This document shows positions 8,414 to 16,599 of a stretch of 53,487 bases of DNA, piece after piece. Below the pieces are notes generated by a model, which saw only the letters and a list, made by a program, of their open reading frames with translations, made no database searches and had not been told where the DNA came from. How positions within the stretch are numbered: position 1 is the stretch's first letter; each line of letters opens with the position of its first letter. This DNA comes from Lachnospiraceae bacterium (lineage in GTDB: Bacteria; Bacillota; Clostridia; Lachnospirales; Lachnospiraceae): positions 1 to 53,487 of the forward strand of contig JAILDL010000051.1 in assembly GCA_024689465.1 (NCBI GenBank), written 5' to 3'. Position numbers and translations under genes: made by a program.

Positions 8414-9010
8414 TTATTCTGCGTCCGTTGCCATGAGATCGTCAAAACCCTTCATAACAGCCGCATAGGTCTGCTGGCTGATCTCCGGGAGCTCCTTGCC
8501 CCATGTCTCTTCTGCCTGCGCAAAGCCCTTTTCAAATGCATCCCGCATTTTCTCCAGCTTTGCAGGATCCTTGCCTGCCAGTGCCACTGCAAAATCCAGA
8601 ATCCGTTCGGAGGTCTGCTTTACACCCCAGTAGCCGTCTTCCGAGATTTCTTCCTGTGCCTTTGCCCTGGTCTCGGGATCCACTTCAAAGTCACCCTTTG
8701 CCAGGATCTGCCACATATCATCTGCCAGAGAAGCGGTACCGGCCTGTTTGCCGATCATCTGCGCAACCAGATCCCGAAGCTGATTGATCCGGGTTTCCTG
8801 ATCCAGCTTCATCTGAGCCACCAGTGCAGGATCTGCACCTTTGGTCTTGGAGGCAGGAGTTTCCTTTTCGGAAGGTTCATATACGGCGGCAGCAGAGTCA
8901 GAAGCTTTGGACTGCGCAGCAGGTTCTTCTGTCTTTCCGTTTTTCGTGCCGGCCTTATAGGACGCATACACATCCGAAAGGGTGTTGCTTGTAATTCCGT
9001 TTACGCTCAT
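8414..9010 (-). CDS. Conserved hypothetical protein, DUF5610-like
   Basis: 198 residues from the ATG at 9010, chosen for the AAGGAGG 9 nt upstream; an upstream in-frame ATG at 9070 has no ribosome site. There is no signal peptide or membrane segment. Residues 1-75 are low-complexity and rich in Ala, Lys, Ser and Glu, probably disordered. Residues about 80-198 look helical and include ISEDGYWGVKQTSERILDFA and FEKGFAQAEETWG, which resemble the pattern of DUF5610 proteins; this family link is from memory and moderate. It is a single gene, convergent with the pyr operon and divergent from ispE. Function unknown. Confidence 0.7.
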   Translation of the reverse strand: MSVNGITSNTLSDVYASYKAGTKNGKTEEPAAQSKASDSAAAVYEPSEKETPASKTKGADPALVAQMKLDQETRINQLRDLVAQMIGKQAGTASLADDMWQILAKGDFEVDPETRAKAQEEISEDGYWGVKQTSERILDFAVALAGKDPAKLEKMRDAFEKGFAQAEETWGKELPEISQQTYAAVMKGFDDLMATDAE

Positions 9011-9105
9011 AGTAATGCACCTCCTTGTAAATCGTATATCGGCATGAGAGGGGGCGGAGTTAATAGACAACTGACTTTTTTCATAAAATATGGTAGGATT
9101 TGTGT

Positions 9106-9969
9106 ATGATTAGGGAAGTTGTAAGGCATGCGAATGCCAAGATCAATCTGACGCTGGACGTGACCGGGAAGCGCCCGGACGGATATCACCTGGTGGAAAT
9201 GGTGATGCAGTCTGTGGAGCTGGGAGATACGGTCCGGATCCAAAAGACACCGGGAACAGGGATCTGCCTGAAAATGAAGGGCTGCGATCTGCCGGAAGAT
9301 CAGGATAATATCGCCTATCGTGCAGCGCAGGCACTTAAAATAGCAGATGTTACCATTGAAATAGAAAAGCACATTCCCATTGCGGCGGGTATGGCCGGAG
9401 GCAGCACCGATGCTGCAGCGGTCCTGCTGGGCTGTAATGAGCTGTTTGAACTGGGGTATTCTTCGGAGGAGCTGTGCGATCTGGGATTAAAACTGGGGGC
9501 AGATGTTCCGTTCTGCATCCTGGGAGGGACCATGCTGGCAGAAGGGATCGGAGAGAAGCTGACAAAGCTGCCGCCCTTTACCCTGCCGGATGGTGCAGTG
9601 ATCCTTCTGGCAAGGCCGGAAGCACCCGTTTCCACCAGAGAAGTGTATCAGAAGCTGGACGCAGTCTGTCCGAAGGACCACCCGGATACAGCCGGTATGG
9701 TACAGGCCCTTCGTGAGGGGGACTATACCGGGGTGGCCGCCAGGTTGCAAAATGTCCTGGAAGAGGTTACCATACCTATGCATCCGGTGATCGGTCGTAT
9801 CAAGGAGATCATGAAACAATGTGGGGCGGACGGCGCTTTGATGAGCGGCAGCGGACCCACTGTTTTTGGTTTGTTTTCATCGGAAGAAGCGGCAAGGGCC
9901 GCTCTTACCCGCATCCGTGAGGAACATCTGACGGACACAGTGCTTCTGACCAGACCAGCGGGCCGATAA
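9106..9969 (+). CDS. ispE: 4-diphosphocytidyl-2-C-methyl-D-erythritol kinase
   Basis: 287 residues from the ATG at 9106, with AGGA 7 nt upstream; a TTG two codons earlier is an alternative. It phosphorylates CDP-methylerythritol at the 2-hydroxyl in the non-mevalonate (MEP) isoprenoid pathway. GHMP-kinase landmarks are clear: ANAKINLTLDVTGKRPDGYH at the N-terminus, the ATP loop PIAAGMAGGSTDAAA, and the C-terminal GSGPTVFGLF. Length is standard. It lies 13 nt before a GntR regulator and then murI, the gene group looking like one transcription unit. The MEP pathway fits Clostridia. Confidence 0.95.
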   Translation: MIREVVRHANAKINLTLDVTGKRPDGYHLVEMVMQSVELGDTVRIQKTPGTGICLKMKGCDLPEDQDNIAYRAAQALKIADVTIEIEKHIPIAAGMAGGSTDAAAVLLGCNELFELGYSSEELCDLGLKLGADVPFCILGGTMLAEGIGEKLTKLPPFTLPDGAVILLARPEAPVSTREVYQKLDAVCPKDHPDTAGMVQALREGDYTGVAARLQNVLEEVTIPMHPVIGRIKEIMKQCGADGALMSGSGPTVFGLFSSEEAARAALTRIREEHLTDTVLLTRPAGR

Positions 9970-9982
9970 GTGGGGTAACGAA

Positions 9983-10687
9983 TTGGCACAAACATTTCAA
10001 ATGACCGGAACCATTGTGGAAGAGGCCCTTCCCCTTCGGGATATGGTCTATCACAAAATCAGACAGGCGATCCTGGTAGGCGATCTGCAGCCGGGAGAGC
10101 GACTTATGGAGATCCACCTGGCAGAGAAGCTGGATGTAAGCCGTACTCCGGTACGGGAAGCCATTCATAAGCTGGAGCAGGAAGGTCTGGTGATCATGAC
10201 ACCCAGAAAGGGTGCGGAGGTGGCCCAGATCACGGAGCAGGGACTCAGGGATGTACTGGAGGTCCGGAGAGGACTGGATGCCATGAGTATTGAGCTGGCC
10301 TGCGAGCGGATCACGCAGGAAGATAAAAAGGAACTGATCAAGGCCAGAGAAGCCTTTGAGGAAGCCATCAAAGGCGGAGATATCCGGGAACTGGCAAGAA
10401 CGGACGTGGCCTTTCACGATATCATTGTCCGTTCCACCGGCAATCAGCGTCTGATCGAAGTAGTCACCCAGATGGCAGAGCAGATGTACCGTTATCGGTT
10501 TGAATATCTGAAGGATACTTCCTCCTATGACAAACTGGTGGAGGAGCACCGCAGGATGTGTGAATACATTGCTGACGGCAAACGGCAGGAGGCTGCCAAG
10601 GTTGCCAGAGAACATATTGATAATCAGGAGAAGTCCATCATGCAGCAGCTGCATTTAAACGGCAGCAGCTTTGGAGGAGCGTTTTGA
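9983..10687 (+). CDS. GntR-family (FadR/FCD type) transcriptional regulator
   Basis: 234 residues from a TTG start. The N-terminal winged helix (residues about 18-85) contains the GntR signature LAEKLDVSRTPVREAIHKLE. The remaining helical domain (about 95-225) is of the FCD ligand-binding type, with conserved Asp and His positions (VAFHDIIV) that in this family bind a metal and a carboxylate effector. It starts 13 nt after ispE, and its stop overlaps the murI start by 4 nt (TTGA), so the three genes are likely co-transcribed. The effector is unknown; the position beside murI and ispE does not reveal a pathway target. Confidence 0.88.
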   Translation: MAQTFQMTGTIVEEALPLRDMVYHKIRQAILVGDLQPGERLMEIHLAEKLDVSRTPVREAIHKLEQEGLVIMTPRKGAEVAQITEQGLRDVLEVRRGLDAMSIELACERITQEDKKELIKAREAFEEAIKGGDIRELARTDVAFHDIIVRSTGNQRLIEVVTQMAEQMYRYRFEYLKDTSSYDKLVEEHRRMCEYIADGKRQEAAKVAREHIDNQEKSIMQQLHLNGSSFGGAF

Positions 10688-11520
10688 CCGGTTTTGAACA
10701 TCTGGATCCGCAGGCCCCCATCGGCGTCTTTGATTCCGGTGTAGGCGGTCTCACGGTGGTGCGTGAGATCATCCGGCAGATCCCCAATGAACGATTATTA
10801 TATTTCGGCGATACCGCCCGTGTTCCATACGGAACCAAGTCGAAGGAAACGGTACTGCGTTATACCCGCCAGATCATCCGCTTTCTGGAATCTCAGAAGG
10901 TAAAGGCGATCGTGGTGGCCTGTAATACGGTCAGTGCAGTTGCCCTGGAAGAGATCGAGAAGGAAGTGGATGTTCCCATCATCGGTGTGGTGCGTCCCGG
11001 CGTGCGGGCCGCTGCTGCGGCAACCCGTAACGGAAGGATCGGTGTCATCGCCACCAAGGCGACCATTGAATCCAATATCTACGCCAACTATCTGAAACAG
11101 ATCGATCCCAAGCTAGAAGTGCTGGGGAAAGCCTGCCCCTTATTTGTGCCCCTTGTGGAAAACGGACTCCTGGAAGACCCGGTGACCGATGAGATCGCCG
11201 GCAGATATCTGGCTGAGCTCATCGACCGGGATATCGATACTCTGGTTTTGGGCTGCACACACTATCCCCTGATCCGTTCCACCATCCAGAGGATCGTGGG
11301 GGAGCAGGTGACGTTGGTAAATCCGGCTTACGAGACCGCCATTGAGCTTAAGGATCTGCTGGATAAATACGGGATCCGTAAGACCACAGAGCCTCACTTA
11401 GGCGGTGACATGCATCGCTTTTATGTCAGCGACGACGCCAGGGGTTTTGAAGTATTTGCCAACTCCGTATTAAAATACGGGATCCTGTCTGCGCGGGAAG
11501 TGAACATAGAGAATTATTAA
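10684..11520 (+). CDS. murI: Glutamate racemase
   Basis: 278 residues from a TTG that overlaps the preceding stop. It interconverts L- and D-glutamate to supply D-Glu for peptidoglycan precursors. The Asp/Glu racemase motifs are present: GVFDSGVGGLTV near the N-terminus, VACNTVSA with the first catalytic Cys, and LVLGCTHYPLI with the second catalytic Cys. Length is normal. The coupled start suggests dependence on translation of the upstream GntR gene. A DUF1934 gene follows 10 nt downstream, the same order seen in several Clostridia as far as I recall. Confidence 0.96.
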   Translation: MTGFEHLDPQAPIGVFDSGVGGLTVVREIIRQIPNERLLYFGDTARVPYGTKSKETVLRYTRQIIRFLESQKVKAIVVACNTVSAVALEEIEKEVDVPIIGVVRPGVRAAAAATRNGRIGVIATKATIESNIYANYLKQIDPKLEVLGKACPLFVPLVENGLLEDPVTDEIAGRYLAELIDRDIDTLVLGCTHYPLIRSTIQRIVGEQVTLVNPAYETAIELKDLLDKYGIRKTTEPHLGGDMHRFYVSDDARGFEVFANSVLKYGILSAREVNIENY

Positions 11521-11530
11521 GGGAAAAAAG

Positions 11531-11980
11531 ATGACAAAAGACGTATTGGTATCCGTCCGCGGGCTCCAGATGAGCGAAGTGAATAACGAGGACAGCCTGG
11601 AGACCATCTCTCCCGCCAGTTATTACAAGAAAAACGGGCACCACTATCTGGTGTACGACGAGGTGGCGGAAGGATTTGATAAAACCACGCACAACATCAT
11701 GAAATTTAACGAGGATCTGCTGGATCTGACCAAGAAAGGCCTGATCAATGTCCACATGATCTTTGAAGAGGAAAAGAGTAATCTGACCAGCTATCATACC
11801 CCCTTTGGGGATGTGATGATCGGCATCGATACCGACAGCATTCAGCTGACGGAGGAGGACGATCACATCCAGTTGCTGGTGGATTACGCCCTGGAAGCCA
11901 ACTATCAGCATCTTGCGGATTGCAAGATCACCGTGGACATCAAGCCCCGGGAGGCTTTCTTTGAACAGGAAAATGCATGA
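11531..11980 (+). CDS. DUF1934 (YwiB-like) beta-barrel protein
   Basis: 149 residues from an ATG with GGGAAAAAAG upstream. It matches DUF1934, a small calycin-like beta-barrel family of unknown function common in Firmicutes. The typical N-terminus (DVLVSVRGLQ), the central YYKKNGHHYLVYDE strand pair, and the late TPFGDVMIGI segment are seen. There is no signal peptide. It is last in the ispE-gntR-murI unit, 10 nt after murI, and ends about 6 nt before a hairpin shared with the convergent downstream gene. A ligand-binding role is possible from the fold but unproven. Confidence 0.85.
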   Translation: MTKDVLVSVRGLQMSEVNNEDSLETISPASYYKKNGHHYLVYDEVAEGFDKTTHNIMKFNEDLLDLTKKGLINVHMIFEEEKSNLTSYHTPFGDVMIGIDTDSIQLTEEDDHIQLLVDYALEANYQHLADCKITVDIKPREAFFEQENA

Positions 11981-12010
11981 AAAAAGAGCTCTGCCACCCG
12001 GCAGAGCTCT
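11980..12010 (-). terminator. Hairpin terminator for the 12025-12501 gene (possibly both strands)
   Basis: Perfect stem GAGCTCTGCC / GGCAGAGCTC. On the minus strand it is followed by TTTTTT, making a canonical terminator. On the plus strand only TCATTG follows, so termination of the DUF1934 operon there would be weak. Confidence 0.8.
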
Positions 12011-12024
12011 CATTGTATCCGGCA

Positions 12025-12501
12025 TTATTTTACGGAAGTAGCACCCAGCTTCTTCCGGGCTTTCTCCAGAGCCTGTGCCCATGCACCCTTCTTCTTTTCG
12101 GGAGCGGGCTGACTCTTACCGTGAAGACCCTTCACTTCGGTGATGTAGATACCGCTGACGGTAGCCTTCACTTCCTTCTTTACGGGAACATTATCAAAAA
12201 TCTTTTCATCGCAGACAAAGGACATGATCTGCGGACCGACCTTTGCTTTGACAATGGGAAGCTTGGATCCCCGAAGGAGCCTGGGGGTCTGGTCGATGAC
12301 CATCTGCGGAAGACCGGCTTCCTTTAATTTCATGCGTTTCTTGTCAATGATCAGCATGGAAACGGTCTGCTTATTTGCATCAATCTGTTCCTGCTGCTCG
12401 GCCTGTTTCTTCTCGGCTCTCTTTCCGAGGATCATCAGGACGACCACAGCAACAACAAGGACTGCCAGAATAACGATTAATGTAATGAGAACAGGATTCA
12501 A
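12025..12501 (-). CDS. Conserved membrane-anchored hypothetical protein
   Basis: 158 residues from a TTG start with AGGAGG 8 nt upstream. One N-terminal transmembrane segment (residues about 4-25, Val/Leu/Ile-rich) is followed by a short basic, Gln-rich stretch (about 27-45) that may form a coiled coil. A soluble domain of about 90 residues follows (LIIDKKRMKLKEAGLPQMV...TVSGIYITEVKG), with a Lys-rich tail. I do not recognise a named family; the domain with its invariant-looking RMKLKEAG segment resembles proteins seen across Lachnospiraceae. It is a single gene, convergent with the DUF1934 gene and divergent from the PPIase lipoprotein gene. Confidence 0.7.
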   Translation of the reverse strand: MNPVLITLIVILAVLVVAVVVLMILGKRAEKKQAEQQEQIDANKQTVSMLIIDKKRMKLKEAGLPQMVIDQTPRLLRGSKLPIVKAKVGPQIMSFVCDEKIFDNVPVKKEVKATVSGIYITEVKGLHGKSQPAPEKKKGAWAQALEKARKKLGATSVK

Positions 12502-12559
12502 TTCAAAAACCTCCTATAAACGTGCGTTACGAAAAGTATTCTAACATTGTTTTTTTCAA

Positions 12560-12588
12560 TAGGCAATAAGCCATTTTTGTGGTAAAAT
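12560..12588 (+). promoter_or_regulatory. Promoter of the PPIase lipoprotein gene
   Basis: Extended -10 TGGTAAAAT (12580-12588) with a weak -35 TAGGCA at 12560-12565, spacer 17 nt, about 35 nt upstream of the start codon. Confidence 0.5.
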
Positions 12589-12623
12589 CAATGAATTAAA
12601 AAGGATAGGAATCAAGAAACCAC

Positions 12624-13691
12624 ATGTATAAGAAACATTTTTCTCATTCGTTTTCCAGGATCCTTGTGCCTGCACTGGTCCTTTCCGGATGCGTTCTGCT
12701 GACCGGCTGCGGAAAGACAAAGTCCCTGGATCTGAAGAACATGGACACCGGCGACTACATTCAGGAACTGGTGGATTACAAGAACCTTTCGGTTACCGTT
12801 ACTCCCCGGAATGAAGTGGACCAGGATACAGTAGAGTATTACATTCAGGACGTCCTGCAAAATCGCGGCGAACTGATCACAGAAGGAACGGTCGCGAACG
12901 GGGATACCGTAAACATTGACTATGCAGGAACCATCGACGGGGAAGCCTTTGACGGAGGTACCGCCCAGGGACAGTATCTGACCATCGGCTCCGGACAGTT
13001 TATCGATGGCTTTGAAGAAGGCCTGATCGGCGTGAGCGTGGGAGAAACAGTGGACCTGGATCTGGTCTTCCCGGAGAATTATTATGAGGAACTGGCAGGA
13101 AAAGCGGTCGTATTTACCGTCACCGTAAACGGGATCCTGCCGCAGCTTACCGACGAGGTAGCCTGTGAACTGGACGAAGGTGTAAACAGCGCCGCCGAGT
13201 ACAGGGAACTGGTGGAGAATTTCCTGAATGAGTATTCGGACTATATTTACGAAGCCGATCTGCAGGATGCCATGGCGGATGCCCTGATCGCCGGCACAGT
13301 CTTCAAGGATCTGCCCGATGAGCTGGTGGACCGTTTTGAAGCGCCCCTGCGGGAAACCTATGAGGCAGAAGCCAAAGAGGCGGGCATGGAATTAAAGGAA
13401 TATATGTCCACCTATTACAATATCACCGATACCGACACCATTTTCCGCAATGCAGCCCTCAGCTGCACCAAGGAAGGCCTGGTCCTGCAGGCCATCGCCA
13501 ATCTGGAAGGCCTGAACGTAGAGGATGCGGATCTGGACGAAAGCATCGATGCCTTTGTGGAAACGGCGGAAGAGTTTGAGAATGCAGAAGATTTTCTGGA
13601 GGTACAGGATCGGGAGCTGACCCGGGAGAACATCATGTACCAGAAGGTGTATGATTATTTAAGTGAGATCATTACGGTTTCCGAAGAGTAA
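12624..13691 (+). CDS. Trigger-factor-like FKBP peptidyl-prolyl isomerase lipoprotein
   Basis: 355 residues. A lipoprotein signal ends in LLTGC (Cys29), placing the protein outside the membrane. Residues about 85-170 form an FKBP domain like that of trigger factor (GDTVNIDYAGTIDGEAFDGG, FIDGFEEGLIGVSVGE, FPENYYEELAGK). Residues about 180-345 are helical and resemble the trigger factor C-terminal chaperone arms; the N-terminal ribosome-binding domain of trigger factor is absent. I infer an extracytoplasmic foldase for secreted proteins, analogous in role to PrsA. It stands upstream of asnS with a 61-nt gap containing a small hairpin. Confidence 0.85.
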   Translation: MYKKHFSHSFSRILVPALVLSGCVLLTGCGKTKSLDLKNMDTGDYIQELVDYKNLSVTVTPRNEVDQDTVEYYIQDVLQNRGELITEGTVANGDTVNIDYAGTIDGEAFDGGTAQGQYLTIGSGQFIDGFEEGLIGVSVGETVDLDLVFPENYYEELAGKAVVFTVTVNGILPQLTDEVACELDEGVNSAAEYRELVENFLNEYSDYIYEADLQDAMADALIAGTVFKDLPDELVDRFEAPLRETYEAEAKEAGMELKEYMSTYYNITDTDTIFRNAALSCTKEGLVLQAIANLEGLNVEDADLDESIDAFVETAEEFENAEDFLEVQDRELTRENIMYQKVYDYLSEIITVSEE

Positions 13692-13752
13692 GAGAAACCG
13701 ATGAGCCAGATAGAAGCATTATCCCCCGGAGGGATAAGGAAATGAGGAGATT

Positions 13753-15144
13753 ATGGAATTAACAGACATCAGACTATTGTTTACAGACGCCGATGCCTAT
13801 ATCGGCAAGGAGATCACCGTTGGCGGTTGGATCCGCAACATCCGTGACTCCAAGACCTTCGGGTTCATCGTGATCAACGACGGAACCTACTTTAAAACCC
13901 TGCAGGTGGTTTACTCCGATGAACTGCCTAACTTTGAAGCCATCAGCAAGTTAAACGTGGGAGCCGCCATCGTGGTAAAAGGTACACTGGTAGCAACCCC
14001 TGAAGCAAAGCAGCCCTTCGAGATCCAGGCTAAGGAGATCGCCGTAGAAGGTCCTTCCACAGCCGATTATCCGCTGCAGGCAAAGCGTCATACCATGGAG
14101 TTTCTCCGTACGATTCCCCACTTAAGAGCCCGTACCAATACCTTTGAAGCGGTATTCCGTGTTCGTTCTCTGATCGCATATGCCATCCACACATTCTTTA
14201 TGGAGCGCGGATTTGTCTATGTGCACACACCGCTCATCACCTCCAGCGACTGCGAAGGTGCAGGAGAGATGTTCCAGGTGACCACTCTGGATCTGGAGAA
14301 TGTACCCAGAGATGAAGAGGGTAAGGTGGATTACAAGCAGGATTTCTTCGGTAAGCATACCAGCCTGACCGTCAGCGGACAGCTGAATGTGGAAACCTAT
14401 GCTTTTGCATTTAAGAACGTATATACCTTCGGACCTACCTTCCGTGCCGAAAACTCCAACACCACCCGTCATGCAGCTGAGTTCTGGATGATCGAGCCGG
14501 AGATCGCCTTTGCTGACCTGCAGGATGATATGGCACTGGCAGAAGACATGCTGAAGTTCATCATCAACTATGTACTGGAGCATGCACCCGAAGAGATGGA
14601 ATTCTTCAATCAGTTTGTGGACAAGGGACTGATCGAGCGTCTGCAGCATGTGGCAAACTCCGACTTTGGCCGCATTACTTATACCGATGCCATCAAGATC
14701 CTGGAACAGCACAACGACGAATTTGATTATAAGGTACATTGGGGCAGTGATCTCCAGACCGAGCACGAGCGCTTCCTGACCGAGAAGGAATTCAAGCGTC
14801 CCGTATTCGTGACCGATTATCCCAAGGAGATCAAGGCCTTCTATATGAAGCTGAACGAGGACGGCAAGACCGTAGCCGCCATGGACTGCCTGGTACCCGG
14901 TATCGGCGAGATCATCGGCGGCAGCCAGCGTGAGGACAGTCTGGAACTGCTGGAGAAGCGCATGGAGGAAATGGGACTGGATAAGAACGAGTATCAATTC
15001 TATCTGGATCTGAGAAAGTACGGTTCCGTTCGTCATGCAGGCTTTGGCCTTGGCTTCGAGCGTTGCGTCATGTATCTGACCGGTATCGGCAACATCCGTG
15101 ACGTACTGCCCTTCCCTCGTACAGTCAACAACTGTGAACTGTAA
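13753..15144 (+). CDS. asnS: Asparaginyl-tRNA synthetase
   Basis: 463 residues. It charges tRNA-Asn in the cytoplasm. The N-terminal OB-fold anticodon domain (residues about 15-100, [19 protein letters not shown]) is followed by a class IIb catalytic domain: motif 2 [20 protein letters not shown] and motif 3 [20 protein letters not shown]. The AEFWM segment is typical of AsnRS rather than AspRS. Length is standard. The ribosome site is GAGGAG just upstream, and a short hairpin (TTATCCC/GGGATAA, 13719-13737) lies before it. No T-box leader was seen. The NlpC/P60 gene follows 36 nt downstream without a terminator. Confidence 0.96.
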   Translation: MELTDIRLLFTDADAYIGKEITVGGWIRNIRDSKTFGFIVINDGTYFKTLQVVYSDELPNFEAISKLNVGAAIVVKGTLVATPEAKQPFEIQAKEIAVEGPSTADYPLQAKRHTMEFLRTIPHLRARTNTFEAVFRVRSLIAYAIHTFFMERGFVYVHTPLITSSDCEGAGEMFQVTTLDLENVPRDEEGKVDYKQDFFGKHTSLTVSGQLNVETYAFAFKNVYTFGPTFRAENSNTTRHAAEFWMIEPEIAFADLQDDMALAEDMLKFIINYVLEHAPEEMEFFNQFVDKGLIERLQHVANSDFGRITYTDAIKILEQHNDEFDYKVHWGSDLQTEHERFLTEKEFKRPVFVTDYPKEIKAFYMKLNEDGKTVAAMDCLVPGIGEIIGGSQREDSLELLEKRMEEMGLDKNEYQFYLDLRKYGSVRHAGFGLGFERCVMYLTGIGNIRDVLPFPRTVNNCEL

Positions 15145-15180
15145 GAGAACCCAAAAGCCCAACACAATACGAGGTCTGGA

Positions 15181-16392
15181 ATGATCCGTAAAAAGATGCG
15201 ACGCCTGCTGGCGCTGATGGTCCTTGTGGGGACAGTATCCTCCTGTGTGTTTTATGCACAGGCAGATACCATTTCCGACCTGAAGAAAAAGCAGCAGGAA
15301 GATCAGGCGAAACTGAATGAAGTAACGGAACAGATCGATTCCCTGCAGGATGAACAGGACCTGCTGGAAGAAGAAATCTCCGATCTGGATGCGGAGCTGA
15401 TCAACATGATGACCAGTATCGATGTACTGGAGGGTCAGATCGAGGAGAGCAAAGAAAGTATCCGGGTCAAGCAGGGCGAGATCGAAGATGCTCAGGCGGC
15501 TTATGACGAAGCCCTGCGGGTGGAAGAAGAACAGTATGAAGCCATGAAAAAGCGCATCTGCTTTATGTATGAGCAGGGTGACATGGATTACATGGGACTG
15601 CTCCTGGCGTCCAAAGATTTAAGCGATCTTTTGAACAAAGCGGATTATATCGAAGAAGTGTATGCCTACGACCGGCAGCAGCTCATCGCCTATCAGCAGC
15701 AAAAGGAACTGATCGCACAGCTTAAGGCGACGTTGGAAGACGAAGAGGCACAGCTGGAAGAGCAGAAGCAGGAACTGGAACAGGAGATGGCTTCCCTGGA
15801 GGATCAGAAAGGACAGCTGGATATCCTCCTGGCAAATAAAAAAGCCAGATCCAAGAACTTTGACGTAGAGATCGCCCAGGCGAAACAGCAGGCAGCAGCC
15901 TACTCCGCCCGGATCAAGGAAGAAGCAGCCAAGATCAAAAAGCTGGAAGCAGAGGCGGAAGCAGCCAGACGCAGGCAGAATGCAGCGTCCCAGACTTATA
16001 CGGTAAGTGCATTTGACACATCTGTCATAAATAACGCGCCCGGCAGTGAACTGGGGAAAAAGATCGCCATGTACGGATGCCAGTATATTGGAAATCCTTA
16101 CGTACTGGGCGGTACCAGCCTGACCAACGGAGCAGACTGTTCCGGCTTTATCTACCGGATCTATTCGGATTTCGGGTATTCCCTGCCAAGGACCAGCTAT
16201 CAGCTGCGCAGCGCAGGGACCGGCGTGGATTACGCATCGGCGCAGCCGGGGGATGTGATCTGCTATGAAGGACATGTGGCGCTGTATGTGGGGGGTGGCT
16301 ATATCGTTCATGCCAGCTCCGTAAAGACCGGCATTAAGATCAGTAAAGCGCAGTACCGTCCGATCCTGGCAGTGCGAAGGATCGTAAATTAA
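15181..16392 (+). CDS. Secreted NlpC/P60 peptidoglycan hydrolase with coiled coil
   Basis: 403 residues. A cleavable signal peptide (residues 1-29, ending YAQA) is followed by a long charged coiled coil (about 30-265, rich in Glu, Gln and Lys), a short linker and a C-terminal NlpC/P60 endopeptidase domain (about 290-403). The catalytic triad is visible: Cys320 in ADCSGF, His365 in GHVALYV and His377 in VHAS. The architecture matches CwlO/PcsB-type hydrolases, whose coiled coils contact FtsEX in characterised species; such coupling here is inference. It cleaves peptide cross-links during growth or division. A strong terminator follows. Confidence 0.92.
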   Translation: MIRKKMRRLLALMVLVGTVSSCVFYAQADTISDLKKKQQEDQAKLNEVTEQIDSLQDEQDLLEEEISDLDAELINMMTSIDVLEGQIEESKESIRVKQGEIEDAQAAYDEALRVEEEQYEAMKKRICFMYEQGDMDYMGLLLASKDLSDLLNKADYIEEVYAYDRQQLIAYQQQKELIAQLKATLEDEEAQLEEQKQELEQEMASLEDQKGQLDILLANKKARSKNFDVEIAQAKQQAAAYSARIKEEAAKIKKLEAEAEAARRRQNAASQTYTVSAFDTSVINNAPGSELGKKIAMYGCQYIGNPYVLGGTSLTNGADCSGFIYRIYSDFGYSLPRTSYQLRSAGTGVDYASAQPGDVICYEGHVALYVGGGYIVHASSVKTGIKISKAQYRPILAVRRIVN

Positions 16393-16405
16393 AGACAGGA
16401 TACAT

Positions 16406-16436
16406 AAGCGGAACCTCATGGGGTTCCGCTTTTTTT
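16406..16436 (+). terminator. Terminator after the NlpC/P60 gene
   Basis: Stem AAGCGGAACC (16406-16415) / GGTTCCGCTT (16422-16431) followed by a run of T. Confidence 0.9.
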
Positions 16437-16571
16437 GACCCTTGGGCACGGGAAGATCGACCCTCGCCCCGGAAAATTTGTCCCATGGTCAGCAAAAACA
16501 CATTCACCCGGTGCAAATAAGGTCCCTGAACTCCACAACAAACGTCCTTAAAATTGCCGGAAAACATTGTC

Positions 16572-16577
16572 TATAAT
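16572..16577 (+). promoter_or_regulatory. -10 element for the rhamnose operon
   Basis: Perfect TATAAT 22 nt upstream of the rhaB start. No good -35 is visible at 16-18 nt spacing (TTAAAA at 16549), which fits a promoter needing an activator. That last point is inference. Confidence 0.45.
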
Positions 16578-16599
16578 AAAGACAACGGAGGTTATGGCT

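Noticed and set aside
8396-9109. Long plus-strand ORF opposite 8414-9010
   Set aside because: Cys- and Arg-rich composition with no ribosome site; the minus-strand gene has AAGGAGG and family-like sequence.
13691-13752. T-box leader for asnS
   Set aside because: The gap is only about 60 nt with a small hairpin; there is no room for the conserved T-box stem I and antiterminator.
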